Shown one piece after another: positions 34,788 to 46,983 of a stretch of 64,000 nucleotides of DNA. The DNA is from Hymenopellis radicata (Eukaryota; Basidiomycota; Agaricomycetes; Agaricales; Physalacriaceae), in contig JADNRX010000098.1 of NCBI GenBank assembly GCA_015501595.1, positions 1-64,000 on the forward strand. Reading direction: 5' to 3'. Numbering within the stretch: position 1 is the stretch's first letter; every line of letters starts with the position of its first letter. The notes below the pieces were generated by a model. That model was given only the letters and a program-made list of their open reading frames with translations, was not told the origin of the DNA and did not search any database. The translations under genes were made by a program, and so were the position numbers.

Positions 34788-35625
34788 ATGCAGCCAGTAA
34801 GTGCCAACCGCTAATCATCCAAATTGATCGTCATTATGATGTATGATCGCAGACGTTGATTTCTCTTGGCGCCAGCGACTCGGACTCGTCCCAGTCCAGC
34901 AGCGCGAGCGGGTCAAGTCGGGCCTCCTCCACGCTCGCCGACTCGGACAGCCAGCTGGATTACACAGACCCCCCGATGACCGACCACCGCAAATCCCCCG
35001 AAATCACAGTACGCGACTTCGCCACCGCCCGCACCCATTCCCCCATCCCGAAATCTTCGACCAGCACCTCGCACTTGCCGAGTACGAGATCCGTATGCGA
35101 GAAGACCCGCGCGTAACGCCTCTATCCGGGAAAACTCTGCACCGGCTCATCGAGCTCGGATGTGTCACGGAGGCGGAGGCCTCTGAACGGTGGAAAAAGA
35201 TGGACTGGAACGCGTACTTTGCCTACAAGGGTCTTGGGAAGCCTTATCCGTATCGCACGATGAAAAACCTATCGATACCTAGGAAGCGGAAGGAGCGGGA
35301 AAAGATAGTCAAGGCAAAGGCCCAGCAAATTTCATTCAACGATAAGGTCAGGGAGAAGGCCGCGCGCGGAGAGAAGGCGCTCGTCAGAGAGGCAGAGAGA
35401 GAACGACGGGGCCTGGTTGAGGAGGCTCTGGTGCCGACGACCAAGGCGAAGTATGACGTTGAGCAGAACATATTGGGAAGAGTGCCGGGTTTAAGTCGGA
35501 GGAAGACGATGGGCACCATTCCGTTTTACGGAGACGGCGAAGAGCTGTCGTTGTTTCGAGACGCAACACGACAGCGTCTCAATTCCTTACAATCAGATGG
35601 GTTGCTTGTACCCATTGGTGCGTGA
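34788..35625 (+). CDS. conserved hypothetical basic protein (frameshifted in the middle)
   Basis: 5' portion: a possible short exon ending MQP at 34796, a GTAAGT intron, then from about 34854 a serine/aspartate-rich region (LISLGASDSDSSQSSSASGS) leading to ITVRDFATARTHSP. 3' portion in another frame: HPEIFDQHLALAEYEIRM, DPRVTPLSGKTLHRLIELG, WKKMDWNAYFAYKGLGKPYP, then charged helices (RKRKEREKIVKAKAQQ) to the stop at 35625. The two halves join if the run of five C at 35040-35044 had six. The first exon and true start are uncertain. No function recognised; the composed second half looks like a real conserved fungal protein. Confidence 0.6.
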
Positions 35626-35975
35626 TCGGAGGACATGCACGATGCTCCGGGCATCCTCATCGTTTCATTATTTTGACACCGGCTGCTCCATTGCTGGGAC
35701 AGGTGACCGGGTCTAGCATGAAAGCTGTCGAAAGATGATATGTGGCGCAGGTACCACGTCGACGTGCACCGGTCTTACTTACATTGTACACCATAATCCA
35801 TTAGATACCTAGATGTCAACGATCATTCGAAAGGGGGCTGTATGTTTTACAATATAACACACTGTACACGATACAAACACATATGGAGTGGAGAACATGA
35901 ATCTACAATTAAAGTTCTCGGGATGTGGCATGATAAATAAATATTAAGCTGGCGCACAAGAATCAGCTAAGAAGC
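35626..35975. other. convergent 3' flanks
   Basis: 350 bp between two convergent genes, AT-rich toward 35930 (ATAAATAAATATTAA), suitable for polyadenylation on both strands. No gene. Confidence 0.4.
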
Positions 35976-37414
35976 TTAAGCATTAGTCTCGTGGTTCTGA
36001 GGGTATAATCCAAACGGGAGATAAGTCGGCGCCGCGCGCGAAACGACCTGCTCATTCAACCCAATGTCGTACTGGTGAAGCGCGTGCGCATCCATCGCCT
36101 CCATACTGCTGTAAAACTCCGGCCCATATCCATCAGGCGCCTCGGCGCCGTAAAGCGGCTGCTGGGAATTCCATGGTATATTGGGATCTGGATGGAACGT
36201 CCCATCTGGTTGATACACCTGATCGTAGAACGTTTCGGCAGTTTGCGGGGTATAATCATCGCTTGGAAAAGAAGGCCACGACGAGGTAGCCTGGGGATGG
36301 GGAGCAAGCATTGACTCGCCATTCCAGCCAGAAAGACTAGAAGTGCCTGAAAGGTTGGATGCCACAGTTGCAAGCGGTGACGCATGGTATGGCGTAACCT
36401 CACCAGGGGTGGCGCAGGTGGATGACTGGCCACCATCTTTGTACTCGGTATACGGTACCTCCGCAGATGGGAGCTCTGGTGGATAATTAATGAACGCGTC
36501 CTAGATAATGCTCAGGTGGAAGAACATAAAATATCACTCGAGCTCACCTCGAAATTCATGAAATCACTGGACGTGGAAAAGGGATAATCGGAGAAGAACG
36601 ACCTGCCCTCGCCGGTCATTACAGTAATAGACCGCGAACGACGTCGCAGTGTTCGCTCGGAAAACTGGGGTTCCTCGTCGACCACGGGCGGGAGATTTGG
36701 AAAGATGGGAACGGACAGTGATCTGCGATGAAGCGCCCTTCGGGAGGGCGTCTGCGCGATCTCGGACGAGCGAACGGAAGAAGAGGCACTGATCGGCGAA
36801 TCTGGCACTGGAGTGGTGTTCAACGACCGGGGGGTACCAGCTCGACTCGTCAAAGTAGCCTGAGATGAAGAAGCGGCTGGATTACGCCCAAGAGGATGTC
36901 GATGCGCGGTCGACCTCGAACGTTTATGGCGCCGTTCAGACGCAGAGCGCCGTACTGGCTTATAGACGTAGCCTGGGTATTTCCGCGCGTGTTCCTCCTT
37001 ATGCAATGCCGCCAAATCATCCCATACTTTCCTCTCCTCTGGCGGTAACGCCTTCCACATGATTCCAGCTCGTTTCGAAATATGACCAGGGACTGGGGCT
37101 GGTCCTGTACGATTGCTCCGGCGGCTCCTGGGACCCACTCTAGCGAAATCCTTGCAGACTTGTTTACGATACAGCATGAAGGAATTCGGCGGCCGTGGAA
37201 TATGATCTGCTGCCTGAAGGTGTCGATCATGATCATCTTCATCAGACTCCGCCTCGTCGACGTGGAATGTAGAGAAGGATGCGCGTGAGTCAGAGAACAC
37301 AGGCCCAGTCTCCGAATTGTCGACGGGGAAGGTGAAATGTTGACTGGGGCCCACCTCGTCCCCGCCCTCATTCTGGGGAACCCAACCCAAGGGAGCAGGT
37401 GTAGGGGAGGACAT
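35976..37414 (-). CDS. HMG-box transcription factor
   Basis: Nuclear sequence-specific HMG-box regulator of the fungal MATA/Ste11-like class. Two exons, 37414-36548 and 36500-35976, 463 aa. Acidic, low-complexity N-terminus (1-70), HMG box at about 71-153: HIPRPPNSFMLYRKQV, then ISKRAGIMWKALPPEERKVW and KYPGYVYKP, followed by a basic serine-rich tract (RRSASERRHKRSRS) and proline/serine-rich tail. Compared with typical boxes of the class about a dozen extra residues (RSRRSNRTGPAP) lie between helix 1 and helix 2. The start is the first Met before the folded region; the frame is open 51 codons upstream. Targets unknown; relatives control mating or fruiting. Confidence 0.88.
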
Positions 37415-38620
37415 TTGCGAGGAGACGTGAGGGCAAGAGAAAGAAAGAGTGCCGGCAAACAATGGACAATTAAAGGTGCTCGATGAACGATGTCCACGGA
37501 GATTTCGATTCGGCAAAATATGCCGGCCAAATAGCAAGTCTTTCGAAACTAAATCTCGAGATTTCAAGGTGGTCGATCATGATCGGTCAGGGCAGGACGC
37601 GTTGTTGATCACGCTCTTACGAGAGTTATTGGGGTTGTTATTCTGCGCGCCCACAATGACTTGCGCGAATTCGGCGGCAAGGAAGTCCGAGAGTCGCTTA
37701 GAAGGAAGATTAGTATAGAACGTTGGATGGATTGGTGACCTAAATCGAAGAAAGAACAACGAGACCATGTCTCACAAAGATCAAGAAGGGGAAAGTATGA
37801 CGAATCGGCCACTTGCCGTGAAGGACCAGGAGCTCGATCTCATTATGATAATAACTTACCGCCGGCAGCCGCTCATCCAGGCGGTGCGGAGTTGTGCGGA
37901 ATCTGTTGTTTGTGTGTGCCTATAGATCGTTCGACAACCCCTCCTAATGTCGCCAAGTTCTTCGATGAATTTAATTGTGGCGCACTATAATGGAGTCACT
38001 CACGTTCAACGAGGGGCTTGCGTCACGGGTTGGCAGCAAACAAAGGTCCAGCCGGAACATGAGATATCAGCAGCTACGCCCATGTTCCAGAAAAGGAAGG
38101 TTTGAGTTCGAGGGTCATTACTGTAACGAATTTGTCTTGTGGAAGTTGATTGACATATGGCACTGCCAATCGGCATTTCAAGGACTGGAATCGAACGTTC
38201 TGCATACCCATCGATACCTGCTTTCAGCGTGTAGACAGATATTTGCCCAAGATACAGCGCTGACACGCGGAAGACACACGGCGTTCTCAAAACCGACGAA
38301 GGTATGCGAGTTTCTAAGTCCGCTTAAGCGACTTCGTTATTCCACGTGCAAAGCCAGCAAACCGGCGCGGTTATATCTTTGTTCGACGAATTAGGCCTAG
38401 GGCTTCTACAGATACCCGAAACTAAGATTGAAGAATTCAGTGTAGTATACACTCACAGGATGGAGGGTAGCCTCGACGTTTGCTGCGCTCGTAACTTCGT
38501 GAAACTTGCAGCCCAGTGTAACTCTGTTGACGCAAGGGTACAACTCTCTCTAAGCTCCTGGAATTCATCGGCAGGGCTGACCAGATCTTGTGACATGTTG
38601 ACGTTGGGTGTTGTTGTAGA
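37415..38620. other. 1.2 kb without a recognised gene
   Basis: HMG gene promoter plus flank of the inverted repeat. A 139-codon + frame (37975-38394) is open but has no family features and unbalanced composition; not annotated. Confidence 0.4.
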
Positions 38621-39054
38621 TCCTGGAGGCCGTTCAATTCTAAACGCCAGATAACTATCTGCAAGGTACGGGCTATCTCTAGGGTAGCGGAGACCCTGGA
38701 AGTCACCAAAATGGTAGGACCCTTGCCCCCGCCTGGTCACAGTCCCGAGTCACGGACAGCAGCTCAGAGCGGCGAAATACCAGTATTTGAGAAGTGCCAC
38801 AAGAGCACTTCGAACCTATGCAACAGCAAATACTTAGTCGAATTACTTAGGAACAAATAGAATCGATTTCATTAATGCTACAACAGTGCAGAAGGCGCAA
38901 TCCCAGCGGCGGAAGGCGCGTACTGTGACATTGCGTCTCTGATCTCCGCGAAGGGTCCTACCATTTTGGTGACTTCCAGGGTCTCCGCTACCCTAGAGAT
39001 AGCCCGTACCTTGCAGATAGTTATCTGGCGTTTAGAATTGAACGGCCTCCTGGA
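38621..39054. repeat. 104-bp inverted repeat with 226-bp spacer
   Basis: 38621-38724 and 38951-39054 are reverse complements over 104 bp with a single mismatch (base 38624). The left arm contains CAGATAACTATCTGCAAGG and ends ATGGTAGGACCCTT. The spacer contains a small stem GAAGTGC/GCACTTC. A transcript across it would fold into a long hairpin. No coding frame or target duplication seen. It could be a foldback/MITE-like element or a hairpin RNA source. Confidence 0.9.
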
Positions 39055-40114
39055 CCATCGTTGAGCCATCTCAATTGTGCACCCTCGGACTCAATAATTA
39101 TCGCGCGCCATACTTTCGCTTGCCGCGAAGGGTCTCAACCTGAAAGATGGCCCTTCTAGGCACTTGTAAGTACTAGAATCAGCGGTGCTTCAATTTCGCG
39201 CGCCCAACACTTACCAACTTATGAGGGCCTAATCAGGTAGGTTGAAAGAAATGTCGGTCCGCCAAGTAGATGTATTTCTTCGTCGAGTTCCGTGCCCTGG
39301 ACGATAGGTTTCCCGTGCAGTTGCGGCCCGGTATTAGCAACAGTTTGAGATTGAACTTGAGCATGCCCAAAGGACGAAGAATTAGGCGGTAAGGACATCC
39401 TTCGATGATGCGATGATGCGTAGTACTAGTAGCATTGTGTACGAATCAAATTCTAAATGGATATCAGAGGCGTCATGAGGTTAATTCGCACTGATCGCTC
39501 GGACACTTACTGGTAGTATTACTAGTGTAGACGGAGACCTTCAATGATCACGAGTGTCTGCGGGCTATTGACCGCCATATGGGGAGCTTCACATTATAGT
39601 CCTGAGCTGAACACGAAGGGTCGAACAATGAATTTCGCAGTGTCCTTCTACAGAGAAGGATGACTGCCGATGTTGTGAGAGCCATGCGGGTAACATCTAG
39701 AAAAGGGTCAAATAGATATTGGAAGACAAGATGTTCTGATACAGCACAAACAAGCCTAAAGGCTAAGGACAAAGGAAAGGCGAACGACTCGGAGAAAACT
39801 GCGTGATCATATGACAGCTATGACAGCATCCCTTGCGTACGTAAGAGCCGTGAGAATGTTCTTCCATACTGGGTCTCTCCTTCCCATGACGTTTTACATC
39901 AATTGACCAGTGACTTTGCGGTCCAGCTCCTGGTCTCCAAGGCGTTTCCTGTACTCAGCTGCAACCATTTCCCTGTTCTAACTACCGCATTGCAGCAGGC
40001 TTGCACTGGTGTTTTTTTGTTTTTCTTTGTACTCCTTTTACCACCATTGGCCCTCCAGCTTGAATTGCATTTCTTCACGACCTACCCCAATCTCCAAAAG
40101 CAATTCAGGGAGTC
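39055..40114. other. 1.1 kb without a recognised gene
   Basis: No supported gene. Pyrimidine-rich sequence just before 40115 fits the promoter of the following gene. Confidence 0.4.
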
Positions 40115-40885
40115 ATGCCAACCTTTGACTCTTCCGCCCCGTTTACTGGCAACCATGAATCATACGAGAAACGAGGTGCTCCCAAAATAGGGGGCTCTGT
40201 TGGCGGTAAGCACCAATTCCGAGGTTGAATGAAGGAAAAAAAGTACTGATCGTCCATAGGATTCATCGCACTGGTCGTATGCTTGTGCCTTGTCATTGTA
40301 ATATCATGTACGGCAATATTCCTGCTGCTGCGCGACCGCGATCCGTCTGAGACGGAGAGGGCGCATCGCAGGCGCAAACACCGGGAGGAAGTGAACGCCA
40401 AGTACCTCGGAGCTACTTCTCCATGGACCACCAAAGTCGCCCACATATTTTCCTCGGGCAAGCCCAAGAGCTCTGCGGAAGGACCTACCCATACACAGGG
40501 CTGGGTTCAGGCGGGCACTACCGACGAATGGGACACTGAATCCCTCGACGAAGGGAGGACGAGAGGGATGGAAATGACGTACTCCGAACATCTTGATCCG
40601 CCGTTCCGTCCTCCCTACCCCACCGAAGACTCCGCGTCGAGTGTGCACTTTGACTTGGGCACCAAGATGCCCTCGTTTCCCTCCCCTCGTGTCTCTGTGG
40701 ACCACAACTACATGTATCGCAGCGGCACCTCCTCGGAAAATGGCACTCCTCTCCGTGTCTTATCTCCCGAACCCATGACCCCCTCTCGCCCCGAGAGTCC
40801 TTTCCGTAATGACGCTCGAAAGTCGTCTACCCAATCCACGAACCGCGCCTTCAATGGTGGCACGAAATTCATTGAGTCTGTTTGA
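40115..40885 (+). CDS. single-pass membrane protein, unknown function
   Basis: Two exons, 40115-40205 and 40260-40885, 717 nt, 238 aa. A short N-terminal segment (MPTFDSSAPFTGNHESYEKR) is followed by one strong transmembrane helix at residues 31-54 (GFIALVVCLCLVIVISCTAI), a basic stop-transfer stretch (RDRDPSETERAHRRRKHREE), and a 170-residue hydrophilic, proline/serine-rich tail, so a type III-like protein with a cytosolic tail is likely. The first exon was found by splice sites (G|GTAAGC, CCATAG|GA) and keeps the frame. Function unknown. Confidence 0.75.
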
Positions 40886-41320
40886 GTTATGTATATTTTG
40901 GACCTATCTGCTTGCTTCTGTAGTACTGGACACTTTACCTGTATATTTTCTTTCTTGGACAGTTTGTACCTTCACTTACGATATTGTAGAGTAATGACAT
41001 TGATGCCTGGAACTTACTTATAACATTAGTCTGTCAATTCCACATTTTGAACATCCGTATCACAGAAATAATGCAACCTAAACGTATCTCCATGATGGTA
41101 GTAAATACAACGAGTGATAGAGCAATCCAAGTCCGTCCTTTAGATAGTAGTACAAAGCATGAAACCCAATGTTCAGGATACCTCAAGCAAGCTGTTTCCG
41201 GAATGAAAGCAAGGACGCAATAACCTCCTTCAGAGACATCCGTTTCGTAGGTTCCACCGTGCGCGGAATGAAGTGGTGCGAAGCCAGTTGGTCGGCCACT
41301 GCATACGGTGTCACCATCAA
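40886..41320. other. convergent 3' flanks
   Basis: 0.43 kb between convergent genes. Nothing recognised. Confidence 0.4.
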
Positions 41321-42882
41321 TCAACATCGAGACGGGATGAACGGCATACCATAGAGTATCGGTGCGTTCATAGCCGAATCAAAATGGAACGTCAATGATC
41401 CAGAGGTCAAGAACCCGCTAGCGAGCCGCCCCGCGTCGCCCTGTTCACCAACGACGCATTTTGTCTTCACGCCCTGTATAATCATCGACACTTCCGTTCC
41501 GACTGTAAGTAAGGCATCCCATCAGCATCAATCACAACGTGAGCAACAGGCGAACTCACGCGTCAGACGCCCCGTATATCCTAACGCCAAGAGGGTCTCC
41601 GGAGGCATCAGAGATCTTCCAAGCCCGGTGTCCAGGAGGAAGTTGGCGACAATAGACCTTCGCGGCGCGGGGAATGTGATTTTCTGGTCGAGGGAGACAA
41701 CAAACCGGAACGCCATCAGGCCGGCGAGGGCACCGTGGGTGATACGCAGCCCGGCGCATGGGATGGTCGATATCTCGGTGGAAGGTATGAGGAAGTCTTT
41801 GCCCATCTGGCGCTCGAGCTCAACACGCGTCGTGGACGGGATGACGCCGGCGTGTAGTGTATGGCGCCTAGTAATCGTACGTTTCCGCGTGGGAGAAGCG
41901 CTTTGTATACTGGGCGTGTAGATAACGGATGCTGATTCAGAGGGTGCGATAGTCGTGGTAAAGGATAGGGCGCTGCTAGCCTTCCGATGAGGAAGACCAG
42001 GAAGAGTCTTGTCGAGCTCAATCAGCGACTGAGTGTTCAGGCTCAGGCTCTTTTTGTGGAGGATTGGCTGGTCTAGGATGTCATCATACTCTTCTAGGAA
42101 CTTCATCTTGCTGTCTGTAGGTCGAAAAAGTACACCTGGAGTCTGAAGAAGAGATGTAAGCCTGGGAAGATTGGTGAGGTACGAAATCACTCACAACTTT
42201 ATACAGGTCATACTTCTTGTCCGGGTACGCTAGCGTTTCGTGCATCTTATGATGGGACGGCAGCACCTTTTTGAGAACAGCTTTCCCCAGACACGCGAGT
42301 CCATCAGACCGACGACCGAGTTCGAGCAACACGACACCCTTGTTGAACAGGATTTCGGCCGCGTACAGCTTGTACCGGAGGCCTTTGCTCAGCGTAATCG
42401 CTGTATTCGACATGATGAGATCCAACGATGATGGCAGGGCGGATCAAACATACATTTCCCGATCACCTCTCATTCGGAGAGCGGCATCACTGAAGTCATC
42501 CAGGGCCTCTTGCTTCATGCCTAACGAGTAATAACATAATCCTCGCTCAAAGTATCTGGATCCAATATCAGCAAAACGAGTCCATAAAAGTGAGGCTCTC
42601 CTACGCTACAGCCAGTGATGGATCCATAGCAATCGCCAGCGTCATCCAATGCAACGCCTGCTCCAAATCGTCCCTTTCACGATGGATAAGCGCCACGTTC
42701 ATGCAGGGTTTACCGGAATCTGCAATTTCCTGGCATCACCGGAGGTGAGGACACCACGACGTCTACAGCAGTCACGGACGCACTTCGAATAGAGCCAGCG
42801 CCTTGTCATAATTCTGCTGCTCATAGTTGCTCAGGGCGGTCTCCCAAGTGCGGAGCTGGACCTTGAAGGCGGCCAATGCCAT
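41321..42882 (-). CDS. NoxR/p67phox-like TPR protein with C-terminal retropepsin-like domain
   Basis: Six exons, 42882-42784, 42729-42605, 42555-42467, 42400-42195, 42142-41560, 41502-41321, 1284 nt, 427 aa. Residues 1-173 match the TPR region of the NADPH-oxidase activator NoxR/p67phox: WETALSNYEQQNYDKALALF, EIADSGKPCMNVALIH, AVAYFERGLCYYSLGMKQEA, LRYKLYAAEILFNKGVVLLE, followed by TPGVLFRP. The C-terminus has no PB1 domain that I can see. It instead carries ANFLLDTGLGRSLMPPETLL with Asp344-Thr-Gly, then GTEVSMIIQGVKTKCVV, resembling a clan AA aspartic protease fold. Residues 240-290 are low complexity. The protease call rests on one DTG motif and strand pattern, so activity is inferred only. 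Confidence 0.78.
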
Positions 42883-43556
42883 ATTCGACGTACAATCACA
42901 GGAAGGAGGAGGAGGAGGGAAAGGTCTGTCTTCAGGCGAGCGATTAAGCCGGCTCTGCTTAATATAGCGCGGTGATAGAAAGCCGTTCAGGCCGTTCAAT
43001 TGATGTACAGCATCAGCGCACCACAACTCTCCAAAAAATGCTGCTATGTGATGGCGACGTACTGAACGTTAAGCAGAGCCCTTGAGTTTGAACTATATAG
43101 AGAACAATCCTTGAGTTTGAACGCACATAGAGAACATCCATCTCGCGATTCGCCAAATTGAATTTAAATTCGAAGTGACGAAGAACTGACGTCAGTAACT
43201 CTCAGCTTTGTGGGTCCACTCTCACCAAGTGGCAGCTTCAACTATAGCAAATAGGTACCAACACGCAGGATCGCGGCACTGCGACCTCATCGTGATTGAA
43301 GTTGGGCAAGAATTGAAGAGCTGTTCGTATACAGTTATCTGCTTCCAATCGTTCATCATGATATTACCGAACGAGAAGGTTCAATGAAATGCCACCTTAC
43401 GAAACTACACGTTGGAGTCGGCGAGGATGTGTCATACAATGAATGTCGAACAGCATGGACGGAATTAGGCCGTTAGTCGAAGATAGCCATCTACGACAGC
43501 CACGTGCAAGAACACAACAAGTGCATTCGTCGGCGAAACAAATTAAGGACCGCCAT
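42883..43556. other. intergenic 0.67 kb
   Basis: Promoter of the TPR gene and 3' flank of the transporter. It contains a short near-repeat (CCTTGAGTTTGAAC at about 43080 and 43112). No gene. Confidence 0.4.
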
Positions 43557-46042
43557 TTACTCTACAAGTTTGGTAGCGGGGGAGACTGGGGACTCAGCTC
43601 CGCTCTTATCGTACAAAGATTCCAAGCTTTCCAAGCCGAGGACATCCTGATGTCTCGCCTTGTAATCTTCCGACGCCCACAGCAAGTCGATCTCCTCGAG
43701 GGTCATTCCTTTGGTCTCCTTCACGACTGCGAAAAGATGAGCCATAACCTCAAACAAGATAAAGAAGTTACAAGACTCACAGAGATAGACAAGGAGAGTA
43801 ACGATTGAGCCACCTAACAGACAGTCAGATGCAATTCCTGAACAGCCGGATTGTGCCCATACCGAGAATGAAGAGGATGAAGAACTTGATCCCAACATCC
43901 TTGATGGCAATCGGTCCGCTGTACACAAACACAAAAGCCATGGTCCAGGTACCGACATTACCGATACCCCCAGCTTGACCTCGGTATCGAGTGGGCACAA
44001 TCTCAATAGCGTAGAGGTATACCATCCAGACTGTCGACGAGGAAGGTAAGTCAACGATTGGTTTGATCCGTTCGACGGGAGAAACATACTCCAAGACAAT
44101 CCGGAGCCTGCTTCGAACCAGAATAACATAGCAATCTGCGCCCAGCGAGTGGCATTTGTCGTGAGGTGAGCGGGGAGTGCTGTTGGCGTTATAAGAGTAG
44201 GAAGTAGATATACGGTAGAACACTCACTGCCGAGGATGGTGAAGATTAAAATGGCGGAAGTCTGCACCAAGGCGCCGAAGAGTAGAATGTCTCTACGACC
44301 GAAGTGTCGAACAGTGAAGAAGCTGATGACTAGCCGAGACGTGTAACTTTGAGGTATGACCTAAAGTATACCCACTCACTGACGCCGAGAGTAACCACTG
44401 ACAATTCGTATTAATGTCGTCGAGGAAGATGGAAGGCAATTCGACGCACTCGAGTTGAGAGCGGCAGTTACCACCGCAGTAATATCCGTCGAGAAATGTA
44501 AGGTGCCGATGATTGACTTGCCATCTAGTAGCGGACTCAATCAGCCGGCATGAGCTCCCAACAAGTCGCCGAACACTCACAGTAAGTCTAGCTTGCTAAT
44601 GAGACCTAACGGGAGTAGTAAAGGAAAAGAAAGGGACACACAATAAGGTTACCGCCGTAGAATGGCCTCCCAACTTGGAGGATCCAGGAGATCCAGATGC
44701 GCCGGACGACCTTAGTCTATCAAGAAGATGAATGACTTGAACGGACTCGAAGCCATTCAAACCAACCTCTGTAGTATCCTTCTTGAAGAAAGCGGCCAGA
44801 TTGATGCTAGCCGAATCTTCCGCCTCAAGTTGCAATGCCTTTATGAGCTCAGCCTTCTGCGCTTTGACCTCTGGATCGTCGAGAGTTTTGCCATTTAGGC
44901 GCTCCAACGAGGCGTCACCTTCTTCGATGCGCCCTTTTGCGTACAACCAGCGGGGACTTTCAAGAACACCTAGGTGGGATCAAAATGTGAATGTACATCA
45001 CAGGGTGTGAAAGACCAAAGCAGACCATGAAATATCACAATTGGAACTAGAATGAAAACGGCTTGAGATGCTAAGAGAACTCTCCAACCGTTCTGGAATG
45101 CTGATACGAATCGTGTGAGGAAGACTACAAATCAAGAAGATGTGAACAATTCTTACGGCTCTGATAGACGCCAAATCCAATCCAGGCAACGATGGAGATG
45201 GCGGATACCGCTGTAGAAAAGTTCGATTCGAGCTATGCAGTCAATTCAAAGTACGAGACGTACCCAGGCCTATGTTCCACATGACTTTAGTTGTTCGGTC
45301 ATCCTACAAAACCCACTGAGCCCGAGGAAAGAACCGATGATGAATATAACCCACGGCAGTACCTGAACTTCTCGCGACCGAGGCTTCGTGGACAAACACA
45401 GGCACAGCAGCGGAGATAGCACCGTTCCCCAAACCCTGGGGCAGCGTGAGATGCAAGTTTAGGACAAGTCTAAGGCCTACATACCAGAATGACACGGCCA
45501 ATAATCATCATGGTCGAGTTGACCGCCGCCGTTTGGATGATGATACCCAGGAGGGCGGTCCAGCACTATTCAATCATGAGTGTCGCCTATCAACTTAACG
45601 GACGTACCGAGAGCAAAATCGACACGCGGCGACCAACCGTCCAAGACAGTGGCGCGATGATAGCGCAGCCAAAGATGTCGCCTATAGTACGTGTCAAACG
45701 AGGACCAAAGAATGCAATGAGGACAGCACACCTAGAATAATGCCACTGGAAATGAAGCTCGTTACATCGGTGGATGCCGCGTGAATCTGGCGATCAAACT
45801 GAGGCGTGTTCAAAATCCTTCGAAGGACGTAAGTCAATGCCAATGCTAATGTTGCCAAGCTATAGATAGTACCCTCCCATAATACCAGCATCCCTATGGT
45901 CGCGTGCATCAGCGCCTAAACACTGCCGTACAATGCAGACTTACCAGCCGTATAACGCGAGTGCAGACACCGACGCGAGTTGGAGCAGTCGGGTATACGA
46001 CTTGCCTCTGCACGGCCAGAGCCAGAGCGTATTGGGTGCCAT
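43557..46042 (-). CDS. MFS sugar-porter family transporter
   Basis: Plasma-membrane sugar:proton symporter-like protein. Start MAPNTLWLWPCRGKSYTRLL, then YGWDAGIMGG (family GYDxGVxGG), ILNTPQFDRQI, IILGDIFGCAIIAP, TVGRR (motif A), GLGNGAISAAVPVFVHEAS, YAKGRIEEGDASLERLNGKT (central cytosolic loop), RRIWISWILQVGRPFYGGNL, and the C-terminal KETKGMTLEEIDLLW signature, ending PVSPATKLVE. It is broken by many short introns. I followed the N-terminal junctions (45900-45950, 45840-45890 and so on) and the C-terminal frame, but not every middle junction, so internal completeness is not proven. Confidence 0.82.
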
Positions 46043-46587
46043 CTTTGAATGTGCGAGGCATGTTAGGGCGATCCAAGGTGGTATTTACGAGGTCCGATAG
46101 ACGGAGGAGACGTAAGAGTTCTAGAGGTACGGGCCATACGGCCCGGGAAGTTGCCGGATGTGCCACCAACTTTCTTCGTTGACAATTCGTTGACCACAAG
46201 TTCAACGGGCGGTGACCTGCACGAGCACAGCTGGCACGTATACGGTATAGTGAACTGGTCCTCAGCGTAGAGATAATGGCGCGCACCGATAACCTACAGC
46301 ATATTCGCAGTGGTCTCGAAGATTTTTCTCGTCTTCTCCGTGTTGACACCGAGCTTATTGACTCATCTTGTACCTGCCAAGCGCCGGGACAATGACAGGA
46401 CCACCGCCTATGCCCTAAGACTTGCCTAAGATTCAGAGTCTCGTCCTATGGACAATGCCATGAGGACTTTGGCGCACCCCTCCGGGTCAATTGATCTCAC
46501 TTGAGAGAGTTACAGTCCATTTGTTAATTTGACCGAGCCAAAGCAGAAGATGCGAGACGTGGTGTGGCGCATTTCTTCATACTTATC
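46043..46587. other. intergenic 0.54 kb upstream of transporter and tRNA
   Basis: Divergent space between the transporter and the tRNA. No supported gene. TGTGGCGCA lies 25 bp upstream of the tRNA, as for the tRNA at 14019. Confidence 0.4.
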
Positions 46588-46675
46588 GGCGGACTAGCTC
46601 AGCTGGTTAGAGCGTCGTGCTAATACGTATTCAGTGTTAACGCGAAGGTCTTGGGTTCGATCCCCACGTTGGCCA
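46588..46675 (+). tRNA. tRNA-Ile (anticodon AAT) with intron, second copy
   Basis: Near-identical to 14019-14108 apart from the intron (about 14 nt here). Same anticodon loop CTAATAA after removing the intron, same T-arm and discriminator A. The acceptor stem reads GGCGGAC against GTTGGCC, giving one G-G mismatch at position 4-69 that the first copy does not have, so function is slightly less certain. Confidence 0.85.
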
Positions 46676-46983
46676 TAGGCATGATGGCGCCGTTTTTTGC
46701 TGGCATGGAGTCGAGTAGCTGCTATACTTTCTCACTGCTCAGTTAACGTTCATGCACATAATTAGATGTCCCAACTTCAGTCGTTAACCTCATTGAAGCT
46801 TCAGCCATGCACCCAACGAGGTCCGACCCGAAGTTGTAATCAGGATGTTACCTGTTCACAGTACACATCAAGAAGACGACAATGTATAGCCAGCTCGGTC
46901 AAGTACAGAACTTGTTTGGTCTACATTTGTACAAGAGCCGTTGCAGAAAACGGACGAGTTAGAACCGGGGATACATCAATGCT
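46676..46983. other. spacer between tRNA and gag-like ORF
   Basis: 308 bp, nothing recognised. Confidence 0.4.

Noticed and set aside
37975..38394. 139-codon + frame
   Set aside because: No recognisable domain and composition like random sequence; no supporting neighbour.
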